64,000 nt of DNA from positions 930,001 through 994,000 of the forward strand of contig NC_063154.1 of NCBI RefSeq assembly GCF_020921035.1. The letters run 5' to 3'. A program made the translations under genes and the position numbers. The DNA is from Rhodamnia argentea. Taxonomy: Eukaryota > Streptophyta > Magnoliopsida > Myrtales > Myrtaceae. Below the pieces are notes generated by a model. It saw nothing but the letters and a program-made list of their open reading frames with translations, ran no database searches and had not been told where the DNA came from. This document shows, one piece after another, positions 1-11,783 of the stretch (within the stretch, counting starts at the first letter, position 1; the number at the start of each line of letters is the position of its first letter).

Positions 1-440
1 TTTTTAATACTGAAGATAATGAATCACATGTGGTTCGGTGTAAAGAATCGATGCCCTCAAAACATGTACAGCTTCCAAATTCTCATATCCGAGTCTAACG
101 GACAATGAAAATAACCCACGTTTTATTCGATGAAAATGGTAGGTTTATGTGATCTAGGAAAGGCATGGTCGAAAGATGGTCCAAGATTCAGAAGTAGCTG
201 TTTGAGGGTTCATTGTAGGAGACGGTAGGGGAGACGCTGTCCATACAGAAGTGTCGAAAGGCAATCCAACACCGGTTGAAAGAGACTATTTAATAATCAA
301 ATTATCATGCATTAATCATATTTAACGAGTGCCCTACAACAAGACTGCCTAATAAGAAAAGCTTTTGTTTTCAAAACACCGATCACGAAAGAAAAAGTTA
401 ACATTTTAGAGCTTGAAGTTTCTGCTCTCTTGGTTGCTAG
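1..440. other. Intergenic, no gene seen
   Basis: AT-rich DNA without an open frame that resembles a protein I know. I see no repeat boundary and no RNA gene in it. Confidence 0.5.
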
Positions 441-693
441 GGCGCGCATGACAACATTTTTAAAGTAAATTTTTTGTTTCAGGAGTATTTCTCGAGCAGA
501 AGTTCGCTTGGTAACACAACTTTTGGAGTAGAAATCTGTTTGGTTAAATAATTTTATTTTTCTACTTTTGAAGTAGTTTTGAAACCACCTAAAGAAGCAA
601 AAAAAAAAAAAATTTACTTCTTTCTAGAAATATAAAAAATTAAATTTTGACTAGAAGTTGATTTCTAGAGCAAAAGTGTTATTACGTTTGTCC
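441..693. mobile_element. Candidate Harbinger-like MITE (non-coding)
   Basis: A 253-bp non-coding block. Its left end begins GGCGCGCATGACAACA. Its right end, reverse-complemented, begins GGACAAACGTAATAACA, so the ends are imperfect inverted repeats sharing the ATAACA/GACAACA core. The flanks are TAG on the left and TAA on the right, which fits a decayed 3-bp TWA target duplication typical of PIF/Harbinger. The interior is rich in AGAAGT/ACTTCT motifs like those in the ends of the large Harbinger element at 49605-58855. The ends are diverged, so the class call is an inference. Confidence 0.4.
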
Positions 694-1104
694 TAACAAG
701 TGTATTTGTGACACCAATTAATTAATTAACAATATAAATATATTTGATTATTCGTTCGTTTATTTGGTGTTTGGTCCGAAGAAAGAGACATGATATATAT
801 GGCCCTTTGCATGCAGCCAGTTACATCACATTTAGGTGCCGCATCTACCCTTTTTCTAGGAGTGGTTGCTCAATTATATCCCCTCTGTCTCTCTCTCTCT
901 CTCTTCCTTTTATCCCCATTCATTGCTTCCATTTTTTTTCTCCCTTTTTGCCTTTCTTCACTCTTTTAAAGACAAGGACTTGAAATTGTGGGTGGCCCTA
1001 GGATCGAAAAATTAAAGGACTTTTTACATTGCTATGTAATGAAATACAAGTAGGATACTCTTAGCGAACCACTTTCATTTTACAGATTTAAGTTTTTATA
1101 TTAA

Positions 1105-1770
1105 GGATTAATATCACGAAAAATTTCAAATTAGTGCACTCATAACAAAATTACATTCAAATTAATTTTTGTGCCACAAAAAATCCCAAACTGATACATT
1201 TACCTTAAATTAAATTTTGGGTCACAAAAAATCTCAAACCGATACACATATGACACATTTTCCCTCTGTTATCTTCCTTCAATTTTACCGTGAAATTATT
1301 GAGCTGGATGACACATGACAATAACTAAGTTGACATGATAAATTCACGTGAAAATTTAGGAGATGCATAAATAGATTTTCGGGCATATTTGAGCAAACCT
1401 TCTAATGGTGGTGGAGTTTGGTTCATAGAGTCCAATGATCGGAAGACAGTTACCTTTCATTCGTCAAATTATAGGTGTGCAAATAAATTTACCCTTCCAC
1501 TTGCCAAATCAACCGAGTTATTGTCATGTGTCATCCAACTCAATAATTTCACAACGAAAATTTGACGGAAGCTAACGAAGAGTAATTGTGTCAAGCATGT
1601 ACCAATTTGGAGTTTTTCGTGATCTAAAAATTAGTTTGGAGTAAAATTATTACATGTGTACTAGTTTGAGATTTTTTTTTTTGTAAATACCAGTTTGAGA
1701 TTTTTGGTAACCTAGAAATTAGTTTAAGGTACATTTGTATTGGTTTTGAGATTTTCGTGATGTCAACACT
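1105..1770. repeat. Fold-back element with ~320-bp inverted arms
   Basis: The left arm (about 1105-1420) and right arm (about 1440-1770) are reverse complements of one another. The clearest stretch is around 1292-1328 against 1517-1550, where about 34 bases match with one difference. The arm tips read ATCACGAAAA on the left and TTTTCGTGAT on the right. Each arm also contains short internal direct repeats built on CACAAAAAATCTCAAAC. Nothing coding is present. A transcript of this region would form a long hairpin. I cannot assign a transposon superfamily. Confidence 0.65.
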
Positions 1771-2294
1771 TACGATAAGGTGATCTAATTAGAAAATTGT
1801 ATAGTAATTAGGAGTTTTTAAGTTCAAATCTTGTTGCTCTTAGCCCACACTTGAGGAGGAGTGGCAAGAGTGTTAAAATATTTGAATAGCGAACAAATTT
1901 TCGATATAATAATTGAAAATTTTTAGAACAATTGATAATAATCCCATAAAATTCTAACTTCTTTAACTTTTAAAATTGTTGGTACCGACCTTACAAAATT
2001 TTGCACCTGTACCCTTCAATTGTACGTAGTTATATTTTTAATGCAAAGAAGTTTTTTTAAGGTTGTGTTGCTTACGTAAAATGTTATGTTCTTTGCTAAA
2101 CATAGAAAAAATTCATATGCTTGCTGTGTTATCGATATTCATATAGTATTTTATATAATGACCCGCATTCATAAGATTCAAATCTCGAATTATATATGAA
2201 ACATGTCATATCTAAGATTATATATGAACTAATGGTTGAAAGAAGAAAGGCATTGTTGTGCGAAAAGATTAATTATTTTATGGCACTTGATTTA

Positions 2295-2722
2295 ATTCTA
2301 AACTTTTTAAGTTGGCCAATTTAGTCATAAACCTTTTGACGATTTGTCAATATAATTCTTCCAGCCAATTGTGGCAAGAAATTGCCGACATGGGCGTTGG
2401 CCGTCCTACGTGGCGCGACTCGCATTTTTTCAAAATTTTAAGAAAATTCTGAAGTTGTTCATTTTTTTATTTTCTTTTTCTTTTTTATTATTTCCTAATT
2501 TCCCTCCTATGACCTCTACTATGGTCGGCGACTGGCAAAGGATAATAGAAAAAAGAAAAAGGAAATAACAGGAAAAGAAAAAATGAAAAAAAATCGTGCA
2601 TATTGGCGACGGTCGTGCCATGTAGGATGATCAATGCTGATAGGATCGCCAAGTTGGCGATTTCTACCAATTTTGACTATATTGGGAAATTGTCAAAAGG
2701 TTTTTGATTAAATTGACTAATC
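2295..2722. repeat. Second fold-back element, different family
   Basis: The left arm contains TTTAGTCATAAACCTTTTGAC and the right arm contains its imperfect complement (GTCAAAAGGTTTTTGATTAAA). Further in, GCCGACATGGGC...CCTACGTGGC on the left pairs with GCCATGTAGG...GGCGACGG-type sequence on the right. The centre is a T-rich then A-rich spacer. Small open frames here are by-products of the low-complexity centre. This resembles a MITE-like non-autonomous element. Confidence 0.5.
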
Positions 2723-5700
2723 ATTAATATGCATGTAGCCTTGATGGTAAATAGACTGGGAGGATGGGTTAGAGAATACCATATTCAAGATTCGATAGGA
2801 GTGAATTGGTCGCCGTACATTAAGTTTAGGACTTTTTGGATAATTTTCCAAAACAGTAAGTCATCATAACCCACCTTGACTTTTTTCCAAGTGGTTGATA
2901 ACCAGGGTTCCTATTACTTAGGGAAAAGGGAGATACTGGATCGGTTTTGGAGATTTACTAGATAATCTTACCATAACAGATACAACGGATGATATTAGCA
3001 TAATCTATAAACATTTGCAAGAGAAACCACACTTATGACGCGTTGCACGGGCGTAATTAACTCATAATGACCTATCATCGCTTATATTTGATTGATTTCC
3101 CTAAAGGACTGTTGGTTGATTGGACATAGGGGCAATAAAATGTAAATGAAGTGTTTATTCCATTATGTTATGATTATGAATAAGAAGAGATTAGAATAAA
3201 CAATGAGAATGAAATACAAAGTGGGAAGACGTGGGGTTGGACTACTTAGAAAGCTCATAATGAGAAGTCATTGCCTTTCAGTACGCACAGAGATGAAGTT
3301 AATCGCTTCTTCTGAAGGCCATGTAACAGAAGCTTACGATTTATCCTGAATCACTTGTTGGAGAGGATGAAGCTCACCTAATATTGCTTCACCGTAAGTG
3401 GATCCCATGTTCGCTTTGCTACACGAAACCGAGCGGGGAAAGAGTAGGAAATCATTCCGATCTTGATTCTTTTTGTGTTGCTGGTATAGGTTGATAAAGG
3501 AACCACAATCATAGGTTCCCGAGTCGAAAGCATGGGATCAATCCCGAGGTGAGTTGATCGAACTACTTATTGTTTCATTTCCATCCTGTTCCATTTGATT
3601 CTTTTGCCATTTCGTTTCCATCTCATTCCATTTTCCTATGTCGAACATCTCTCGTAGACTCTAGCGATTCCCCGTTTGAAATTCTTGATTGTTCATTTTC
3701 ATAAAATGAAGAGAACCACACATTTTACATGTTAGGTGGAAAAATATTTAACGATTAAGAGGATATTTATCGTTCCTGGCCTTCAATCAGAGTCACATAT
3801 GCAAATTCTACAAATTGCTCCGAGTCAAGATCACATGTACAGTAAAAGGTCTGAATATTTTTTTGGTCAAAAATGTCTGAATTTAATCCGTTTGTGAGAC
3901 TTACAAGATATTTCACAGACTTCCAATTAGTTATGTACGTTGTTGCTCTAGCTTTAAAAAAAAGTTGCCCCTGAAAAAGAGTTGGTGAAAATCGAAAAAG
4001 TTGAAAAACCTTGTGTCGAGTTTACAATACAAGAAAGGAGAAAAAAAGGGGAATAGAAGAGTTGTTTTTTCACATTAATGGTTCTTCCTTGAAAATGAAC
4101 AAAAGCCATATCTATCTATAGTGTTCGTTCTCTTTCCATGGGTCTCCCTCGCTATAAGAATGGCGGCATTTAAATAAGCAGGCTAGATTCAATAATGAAT
4201 TTTTTTTAATCTATGACTACACCTATCAAATAAATTTTTAAACCATCCATTTTAATATCACGTCCATTATTCATGCACCAAAACTAAAAGAGGCAGTGGG
4301 GAGAGCCTCTACTCTCTCCCTCTCTCTTTCTCTCAGTACTAGGCTAGAACTATGATTGCAACAAGAGAGACTAATCTAGACATCTGGTTACATATACATA
4401 CACACAAGAACTCGGTTGTGGGACCAACTTGGTATACATGCTTCTTCAGAGTAGCCATATATTATATAATTTGTAATCTAAATGATGTTGGATGATGGAA
4501 TTGGACGGTGTACTTACCTCTCAAAAGGATGACGGGTTACTATCACCTTGATGGTGAACTCCACTAAGGAAAATGCTTGCAGAACCGTGCCATTTGATTA
4601 GTAAGCAGCACGGTCAATCCTCGGCCACCGATTGAAAAGATGGAAAAGAAAAGATAGAAGTCAAAGCCTCCTCTGATATTGTCACTGGAATTTTACTGTT
4701 ATGCCGTCATCCCTCACTCCACTGTTATTCTAGCGGCTCCCCTTTAGTAAGCCCTATATCGGCCAATTGTTAAGTAACAAGACAAGATTATGCATCACGT
4801 CATAATTTTCAGCATGATATGAAGCTTTTTCCATATATCTATCTCGGATTATTGACGGGGATAAAGCTCATCGAAAAGCGATGATCAAGTTCCACAACTC
4901 AATTCGAGGTAAAGAAAGAACGATGAAAAGTTTTTTGGTAGAAAACCCATAAATTTTTAAATTTAATGTATATCCATATTGATATTTTAAATAATATCAT
5001 ATCTCTAATTTCATATTCGCTCTGTTAACTACACAACAATTCTCGTCATGCAAATATGTACTAAAAGCTATGCTAAAAAAAAAACATCAAAATGAAAAAA
5101 AAAAAAAAGTGCCTGAGGAGTGGGAACTTTAGGACATTTAATTAATTGGCTCAGGTGGGAATAATCAGTGTGATTTAAATTAATTTGACCAAGAGTGGGG
5201 ACTTTGGGACATATATATGAGCGGACCAACTCTCAAATGGGTTCGACCAAAAAAAAAAAAACTCTCAAATGGGACCAAATCAGCCGGATCGGGACCGACT
5301 TTCGGCAACCACCATAAAAGAAAAATTGGCCTCGTTCAAGTAAATAAGACAAAACAGTTTTGACAACGTAAAAGTAGATACAGAATCCATGTGAGGGGGT
5401 CATGAGTAGCCAACGATCTTTTTTGTCCATTCACTCACTCACTCTTTTTAGCCCCTTTTGCTTTGTTTTTCATTTTCTTGATTCCAACTTGGGTGTTTCC
5501 CTTGACTTTGTATTATCATTGTGACCACTCTCTCTTGATCCTGTCAATCGTTAACTGGATATATAATCTATTTGTATCACATGGTTGGGCCAGCATATCA
5601 TTTTATGCATGAAGAGGAGGCTCTATGGGATGAGCAGAAGCCACGTCTCCATAGAAGAGGATTGATGTAACGTTTCGATCTGATGAACGCGGGACATGAT

Positions 5701-6074
5701 TGTCGAGGTTAGAGGGCTCAAATAAGTAGCGGCTCCTGGCAAGCTTATTCAATGACAAACGGGGGAGTAATTAATTAAATTGCACATAAAATAGGGGGAG
5801 AGCGTACTCAAGATATGTGTTTGGTTGTGAAAAGTAGAATTAACTTACTCAGGAGCCTTTGACTTAACAGCAAGCTTTGCTTTGAAATTTCAAAATTAAA
5901 CATGCTTAAGTTAGAGTACAACCAAGAAGGCGACCTCTTAGAAAAGTGCTCGCCTGCGCACAAAAGGCTAAAACAGCAAGGCTTGATATAAGAAAGGCCA
6001 AAATCGATAATATCTTGAGTGAGTTAATTTAGGGACGTCATAATTAACATGTCAGTTTGGAAGCAACTAACCGA
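2723..6074. other. Intergenic, no gene recognised
   Basis: About 3.3 kb of AT-rich DNA with poly-A/T tracts (for example 5079-5108). I found no frame with protein-like composition and no splice-linked series of frames. A stretch near 2820-2850 repeats near 6590-6620 (ACTTTTTTGATAATTTTCC-like), which suggests solo pieces of a dispersed repeat. Confidence 0.5.
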
Positions 6075-6338
6075 TATCTTCGTGGAAGAAGAGTGGTTGA
6101 GAATGCTTAATGTCCTTTTGGTACCTTTGAAGACAATGAGGAGCACGTGCTATTTGATTGTGATTGTGATTGTGTAGGGTGTGTATGGTTGGGTGGTATA
6201 TTGGGTTTGCGAGTTGACGGGAAGGGCAACTGTTATGAAGGTTGGGAAGCTCATTGATGGCTGTGGTGGAGAGGCTAAAGCAGATTGTGTTCAACCGGTG
6301 GTAGAGGCCCTTGCTGTTCAAGAGGGACTTTAAGGTAG
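6075..6338 (+). pseudogene. LINE remnant: zinc-binding/RNase H end of a reverse transcriptase
   Basis: Read on the plus strand from 6075, the frame gives YLRGRRVVENA, a stop, then CPFGTFEDNEEHVLFDC and VWLGG. This matches the zf-RVT pattern of plant non-LTR retrotransposons (C-P-x-C..E..HxxxxC..VW); the second Cys of the pair is lost. A frameshift follows. A second frame then reads EAKADCVQPVVEALAVQEGL, which resembles the RNase H segment that follows zf-RVT in these elements. At least one stop and one frameshift make it non-functional. The family call rests on motif memory only. Confidence 0.5.
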
Positions 6339-7144
6339 CTCAAAGCAGATGAATTTAAAAAATGGTCTCTGATGTCAAGATGTCACCTTTTACAAGGAGC
6401 ACCATGGAAAGTTAGCTCCTGCAATTAAGGACACTCGACGACTTAGCAGATGGAGGTAACTGCATGAAAGGCTAGAAGCAGTAGAAAGCTAAGGGAGGTC
6501 AATTAAAGTTTTTACTTAGCACAAATGTAAAAAGTTTATGATCGAAGAATTGGCAAAAAAAGGATTTAAAATTAAATTAATATGATTATGATAAATTTAA
6601 AACTTTTTTGATAATTTTCCGACAACAAAACCACCTATCGAAGAAGGATTCAGTTGGTTGATCAGGGGACAAGACAATGTCTTGGTCCAATGATGTGGTT
6701 TGTGTTAATTAAGAGTGCATGCAAACGGGGGTAGGAATGCCCGTCTTTTCAAGAAGTTGTTTCCCTGGGGAACATAAACCTGTGTTGCTCTTTTATTGTC
6801 CGAGGGACTACCAATGGCCCTCCTACCTCGGACGACTCGGCTAAATATAGACTATTGTCTCCTCTTCTCTATCTAATTAATCTCTCTCTCTCTCTCTCTC
6901 TGGCCAATAATTCTAATCTCTCTTTTTGATGTGAAGACTCGATTGAACTTTCCTAGGATAGTATGTGAGACAACGCAAACTAAATAAAGAGTTTTATTAG
7001 CATCAAGATGATTTTAAAAATATATATATTCTAAAAAGTTCACATACTTACATAAAAGATTACAGCCCTTTTAAATTATGGCACAAGTATCTGGAAAATT
7101 TTGAAGGAAAAAGATGCTTCGCCTATGTTTGAGAGAGTCAACAT
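6339..7144. other. Intergenic, no gene seen
   Basis: Non-coding. It holds a short (CT)n tract at about 6883-6901 and a piece similar to the repeat near 2820-2850. No RNA gene or protein-like frame was seen. Confidence 0.45.
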
Positions 7145-7557
7145 GATTTTTTTATTGCAAAATGACACAAATGATTATTAAACTTTGGCCCAATACACAA
7201 CATGATCCATAAACTTTTAATTTGACCAATATAGTCTCCGAACTTTAGTTCAATATGCAATGTAGTCTATGCACTTTCAATTTATTCAAGGTGATCTCCT
7301 AACTTTTGGATTACGTTCAACTTGGTCCCCGAACTATAATAAATTTTTCAATGCCGTCCCTAAATTTGAATTAATGAAAATACTATATTCAACATCTTCT
7401 TATAGTTCATAGACTAAGTTGAACATATTCCAAAAGTTCAAGAACCATATTGATTAAGTTAAATTGGACTAAAAGTCATGGATCATATTGGTCAAATTAA
7501 AAGTTTAGGGATCACATTGCATATTAGGTCAAAGTTCATGGACCATTGTATCATTAT
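7145..7557. repeat. Fold-back element (inverted arms ~190 bp)
   Basis: The left arm runs from about 7145 (AATGACACAAATGATTATTA) and the right arm ends near 7557 (its complement is AATGATACAATGGTCCATGA). CTTTTAATTTGACCAATAT at about 7218-7236 on the left has its reverse complement on the right. Each arm is itself a series of diverged ~35-bp direct repeats with the theme CCNNAACTTT(T)AGTNCAAT. A C-run and T-run (7559-7590) follow directly. Non-coding. Confidence 0.65.
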
Positions 7558-7871
7558 CCCCCCCCTTTTTTTTTTTTTTTTTTTTTTCTTTTAAGGCTTC
7601 TTAAGAAGGCCCTAAATTAGTAGATTGTTTAGTCGGTGAGAAGTCACGTTCAAGTTTTGAGAGCATGAATAACATTGTCGGGGTTCGTGTGTTATGGACT
7701 GTGGTCACAAAGGTAACGTGGCTTTCGCACTCTCGTGCATGGGTTCGAGTCGGCGTGGCAAGCGATTGCCATTTCATTTTCATCTAACGATGTTTGCCAC
7801 CCAAATTGTACACAACACGATACATTTGGTAAGCTAGGGATGGCAATGGTATAGTATACTTAGGAGATGCC

Positions 7872-8207
7872 TTTTATCTAGGATCATAAACAACCCAACT
7901 TGTGATTGGACAAAGCCTCTCCTAATGCAAGGTGCACGACCACATATTAATGAGTTGGGATACTAGCACAAATAATCTTTGAATTTTGATTAAATTTATA
8001 ATGTCGTCTCTGAAATTTTAATTTGTATAATGCAATGCTCTTTATTTGGGATCATAACAATCTGAAGCGTGATTGAACGAAGCCTCTCTTGATGCAAGGC
8101 ATATGACTTCGTATAAAGGAGTTGCGATAATAACACAAATAATCCCTAAACTTTTGTCAAATATATATTGTCTTCCATAAACTTTTCATTTGTATCCTTG
8201 GACTTTT
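7872..8207. repeat. 168-bp tandem duplication (diverged)
   Basis: Two adjacent copies with a 168-bp offset. Landmarks are GGATCATAA at 7881 and 8049, followed in both by GTGATTG.AC.AAGCCTCTC and then CACAAATAATC. The copies differ at many positions, so the duplication is old. The second copy runs into the fold-back element starting near 8138. Confidence 0.5.
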
Positions 8208-8437
8208 GACCTAATGTGTAGTGCCGTCTTTAATATTTTCATTGTGGTCCTTGAACTATTAGTGAATATTCAATATAGTCCTCGAACTATTAGTGCGTAT
8301 TCAATATAGTCCCTAAAATATATAACAATGTTTTAAAGTTCGTAGATCACATTGAACATTGGATCAAAGATCAAGAACCACATTGCACATTAAAGTAAAG
8401 GTCTGGGATAACATAGTATATTGGACCAAAGTTTAGA
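8138..8437. repeat. Fold-back element related to 7145-7557
   Basis: The left arm (AACACAAATAATCCCTAAAC...) pairs with the reverse complement of the right arm (CGACATAAATGATTTCTAAAC...). The same CTTTT/CCAATAT themes occur as in the 7145-7557 element, but the pairing is weaker. Two direct copies of CGAACTATTAGTG.ATATTCA-like sequence lie in the centre. Non-coding. Confidence 0.5.
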
Positions 8438-8582
8438 AATCATTTATGTCGTTTTTCTTAGTGAGCTTGCGCAATAAAAAACGGATGAGAGTACAAATGA
8501 TCCAATGGAGGAGAGGTTCCATGTTTCCCCTTTTACTACAAGAAAGTGGTGCAACACAAACTTTATGAACATCGTTAATATA

Positions 8583-8990
8583 ATTTTCTCCTCAAAGTGA
8601 ATCAAGCCTAAACAAGTATGAACAACATTTCATAATTAGAGTAAAAGTATTCTCGCGTACTTTTAAAAGAAGAATGGTGCCGGGAAAAATAGTCTTTTGT
8701 TATGCCTTTTCTTAATCATATTCATTTGGAATACACATCATTACCTTGTAAAATCTTGAATCACATCTGTAACAACATTGAAGTCACAAAGATATAACAC
8801 TAGAAAACATATTGAGTTTGCCTTATTATGTATTTTCTCCTCAAAGTTTGTCTCGCCTCGACAAATACGAATAAGATTTCATAATCGGAGAAGAAGTATT
8901 TTCATGTTCTATTAAAAGAACAATGGTGTCGAGAAAAAAAGTTTCTTTCGATTTGCCTTTTCTAGATCACATTTATAGCATTGGAAATCA
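8583..8990. repeat. Direct duplication with 249-bp offset
   Basis: TTTTCTCCTCAAAGT at about 8584 recurs at about 8833. Both are followed by ATTTCATAAT.(A/G)GAG and by an AAGAA.AATGGTG.CG(G/A)GAAAAA block. Only about 160 bp of each unit still aligns by eye. Non-coding. Confidence 0.4.
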
Positions 8991-9399
8991 AATTGAGTAG
9001 TCCTTATCATGCATAAAAACCAATCATGAAAATTACCCTCTGGTTAGACATTTCTTTCTATTACATTTACTATAAATTGGATTACCTCGCTCTAGCCGAG
9101 TTGCTAGTTTTTCCCGTCATGCTAAAAGGGAAAGTTGTGCCCACCATGTGGAAAAAGCTTCGCTTTTCAAGTCCCATTTTCTCCTTAACACTCATGAATG
9201 TGACGGGGAAAAATTTACAGCTAGTACTACTCTCTTTTCTCTCTCCCTTTTCGTCTATTATTTTCCCTCCCTCAACCTCTAACTTTTGTACATGTCCCCA
9301 AGAAAAAGAAATGAATATTGCAAAAGGTGAGCAAAAGTAATTGAACCTTGTGCTGTCAATTATTGTGATTCTCTCTCTGAGCTTTCTTTTGTGGGGGGG

Positions 9400-9430
<31 letters not shown>

Positions 9431-9822
9431 CATATTTGGTCTAACTCTATACAAATATTTGAACTCTTGAAGGAGGAAGAACGCAAGTAACATTTACAAA
9501 TCCCCAGAACATTTATACATGAACTTTTGTAATGATTATTTTCCAGCATGAGGGTCCACCTTTTGCTCCTCTCCACTCCCACATTCGCAAATCAAATAAT
9601 GGATTATAAAACTTCCATCACCGTGATGATCATCAATCACCATAATTTCAATTATTCAAGGCAATGGAGAACCCAGCCCCATGGAGATGAAAGGAGAGGG
9701 AGCATGGTGGTGGGACATGGCCAAAAGTTGATCCCTCATGATGTCCATGGAATATGGTGAAAAATAGAAGCAAAATATAGAAAAAGAGGATGGAGGAGAT
9801 CAAAAAAGAAAACACCTTTTTA

Positions 9823-9858
<36 letters not shown>

Positions 9859-10900
9859 GACACTCTCCCACAAAATCCATAATGCCTCAATCAAACCAAA
9901 ACAAAAAACTAAGCATCAAATGACTCACTCTCCAATTACTAGACATTAAAGATTTTAGGGATATGGGCCCCATTTCCATCCATCATGTTTCAATCAGCCT
10001 ATGGTCTTGATTTCTAATAAGCCGCTTCTTCTTCTTCTTTTTCTTCTCCAGGATTAGGATGCCAAGTACATGCAATGAGAAATTTAAACAAAGCCCAGAT
10101 TTTTTTGGTGTATCTTTCAACTTGATAACATCATAGATCCTCCTCAAGCACTATATAACTGAGCTTTAACTATTTTTTGAATTCAAGAAACCGAACAAAC
10201 AGGCAAAATCATTTGTTTATCAGACGAGTGGCTGAGCAAGTCCTGCGGTTCATCAGATGGAAGCTAAACAATAATTTGGACGTGTGATAACTCCTGGGGC
10301 CAATCAAGTTCAAAACCAAAGTTTGTCCGGGCCAATAATTCGTATTTTGATTCCATAAGCGTGTGCTGTTCACGGTCCACGAACTGCAAGTGGGTTTGTG
10401 CTTCTTCACTGGGTCACCTCAGATTTTCATTAGCGATTGAGCTGAATATATGAAGAGGAAACAAAAGAACAAGTAAAAGGAGTTTTCTTGGGTCATTGAC
10501 GGTATGAGTGAGCATAAGAGAGAGAACGGGCACTATTTGAAGCACAGATCTGGATCCGCTTCGATCTTCAATCACTCAACTCTCCGCATACTCTCTCTCT
10601 CTATCACTTCACTCACTGCCACAGTGGGGGACTCCTCCTCTCCTACCAGTCTTTGTTTTTATTGTTTTTTGAAAGGAGAGAGACAGCGAGAGTGACTAGT
10701 GAGAGAGAGAGAGAGAGGGAGAAGGTAGAGAACTCTAGGTGGGTAGTGAGAGAGAGAGAGAGAGAGAGAGAGAGGGTGGGGGGTGGGGGGTGCTGATCTT
10801 TCTTTTCCTTTTCAGCTTGACTGCCACCAACTTGGCCTAAGTTTCCCGAGAAACCACACTGAGCAAATTTGAGCTAAATAGGGTTGTTTTTGGTTTCTGC
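8991..10900. other. Upstream region of the CCCH gene, with GA microsatellites
   Basis: No supportable gene. Pure (GA)n tracts lie at about 9403-9430, 9825-9855, 10701-10717 and 10748-10774. The last runs into GGGTGGGGGGTGGGGGG (about 10774-10790), a G-run cluster. GA tracts next to plant transcription starts are common, so the 10.7-kb tracts probably sit in the promoter or leader of the gene at 11784. Only a distant TATA-like CTATATAAC (about 10150) was seen, and I do not assign a start site. Confidence 0.45.
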
Positions 10901-11150
10901 CATGGCTGAAACCAGCCTAGGAACAAGGGCTTTGGGGGTTTTGCTTTTTGCAGCTATAAAGTTTGAATTTTGACCGGTGTAGAAGAAGGAGAGAGAGAGA
11001 GAGCATTGAAGGAGGAGAGAGTCTGATCTTCTCGTCAGAAGCGAAAGAAGAAAGACCAGATTTTGATGGTAAGCCACAAGAGCAGTCAGTTTACTGCTGC
11101 AGACTTCATTCGTGCACAGAGAGCTTTTTGTTTTTGAATTTTCAGTTCTG

Positions 11151-11509
11151 GTAAGAACCAGAGAGAAACGAAAAATGCTATCAAAGAAAGGTGTGTTAAG
11201 TGTTATTTATCGTTATTTCTTCATATGATTGATTGCTACTACTTTTAGCCCTTCCTGGTTTCTGTATGAAGAAATTCTGCCCAACCAACATGTCCTATTT
11301 CTCTCTTTTTAACAAAGGATGATGAAAAGTTAAAGTCTTTCTTATATATTCTAATATTGTTCAGTCTCCATCTTTCCTCCTCGCCTGCTTTCAAGTTCCA
11401 ACCCCCTCCCACACACACGAGAATAGCTCTTTCTAGCACTCCTTTTAACGCTTCCTTTTTCTTTTCTTTGCCTTTTTTTCCCCTTTGTTTTTCTTCTTGG
11501 TTCTTGCAG
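11151..11509 (+). other. Probable intron in the 5' leader of the CCCH gene
   Basis: TTCAGTTCTG|GTAAGAACC at 11150/11151 is a strong donor. A long pyrimidine stretch ending TTCTTGCAG|G at 11509 is a strong acceptor. Together they would remove 359 bases upstream of the start codon at 11784. Another possible donor (GATG|GTAAGCC, near 11066) lies upstream, so alternative leader splicing is possible. This is inferred from splice signals only. Confidence 0.5.
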
Positions 11510-11513
11510 GAGC

Positions 11514-11600
11514 ATGAGAAAGAAAGACACTGGAATACTCAAGAGAACTCATCACACAGCTTCACAAGCTGAGTTGGTAGTAGGTGGGGTTTGTGGTTGA
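11514..11600 (+). promoter_or_regulatory. Upstream ORF (28 codons) in the CCCH gene leader
   Basis: An ATG at 11514, just after the inferred leader-intron acceptor, opens a 28-codon frame (begins MRKKDTGILKRTHH) and stops at 11600, 183 bases before the main ATG. Other short upstream frames begin at 10902 and 11064 and would be in the leader if transcription starts early enough. Upstream ORFs in plant leaders often lower translation of the main frame. Whether this one does is not visible from sequence. Confidence 0.45.
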
Positions 11601-11783
11601 GAAAGAAGTTCTACTTACCGAGAGGGAGAGAGGGAAAACAACCTCGCTCGCTCTCTCGCAGGCAACACTAAGCTCAAAGGATCATCGCCAGCAAAAACAG
11701 GTTTCAAGAGGGTTGGTGCGAAAAGGTGAAAGCCGCACAGCCACCAAACAAGAATACTCACCACTTCACTCCATTTTATTTCC

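Noticed and set aside
2742-2805. tRNA-like or SINE-like boxes (also near 7690-7765, 40470-40545 and 40870-40930)
   Set aside because: Weak matches to A and B box promoters (for example GGGTTCGAGTC at 7741) but no cloverleaf, no poly-A/T end and no target duplication that I could confirm.
9082-9582. 166-codon minus-strand frame with a Ser-Leu run
   Set aside because: The run comes from the GA microsatellite and the rest has no resemblance to a protein family.
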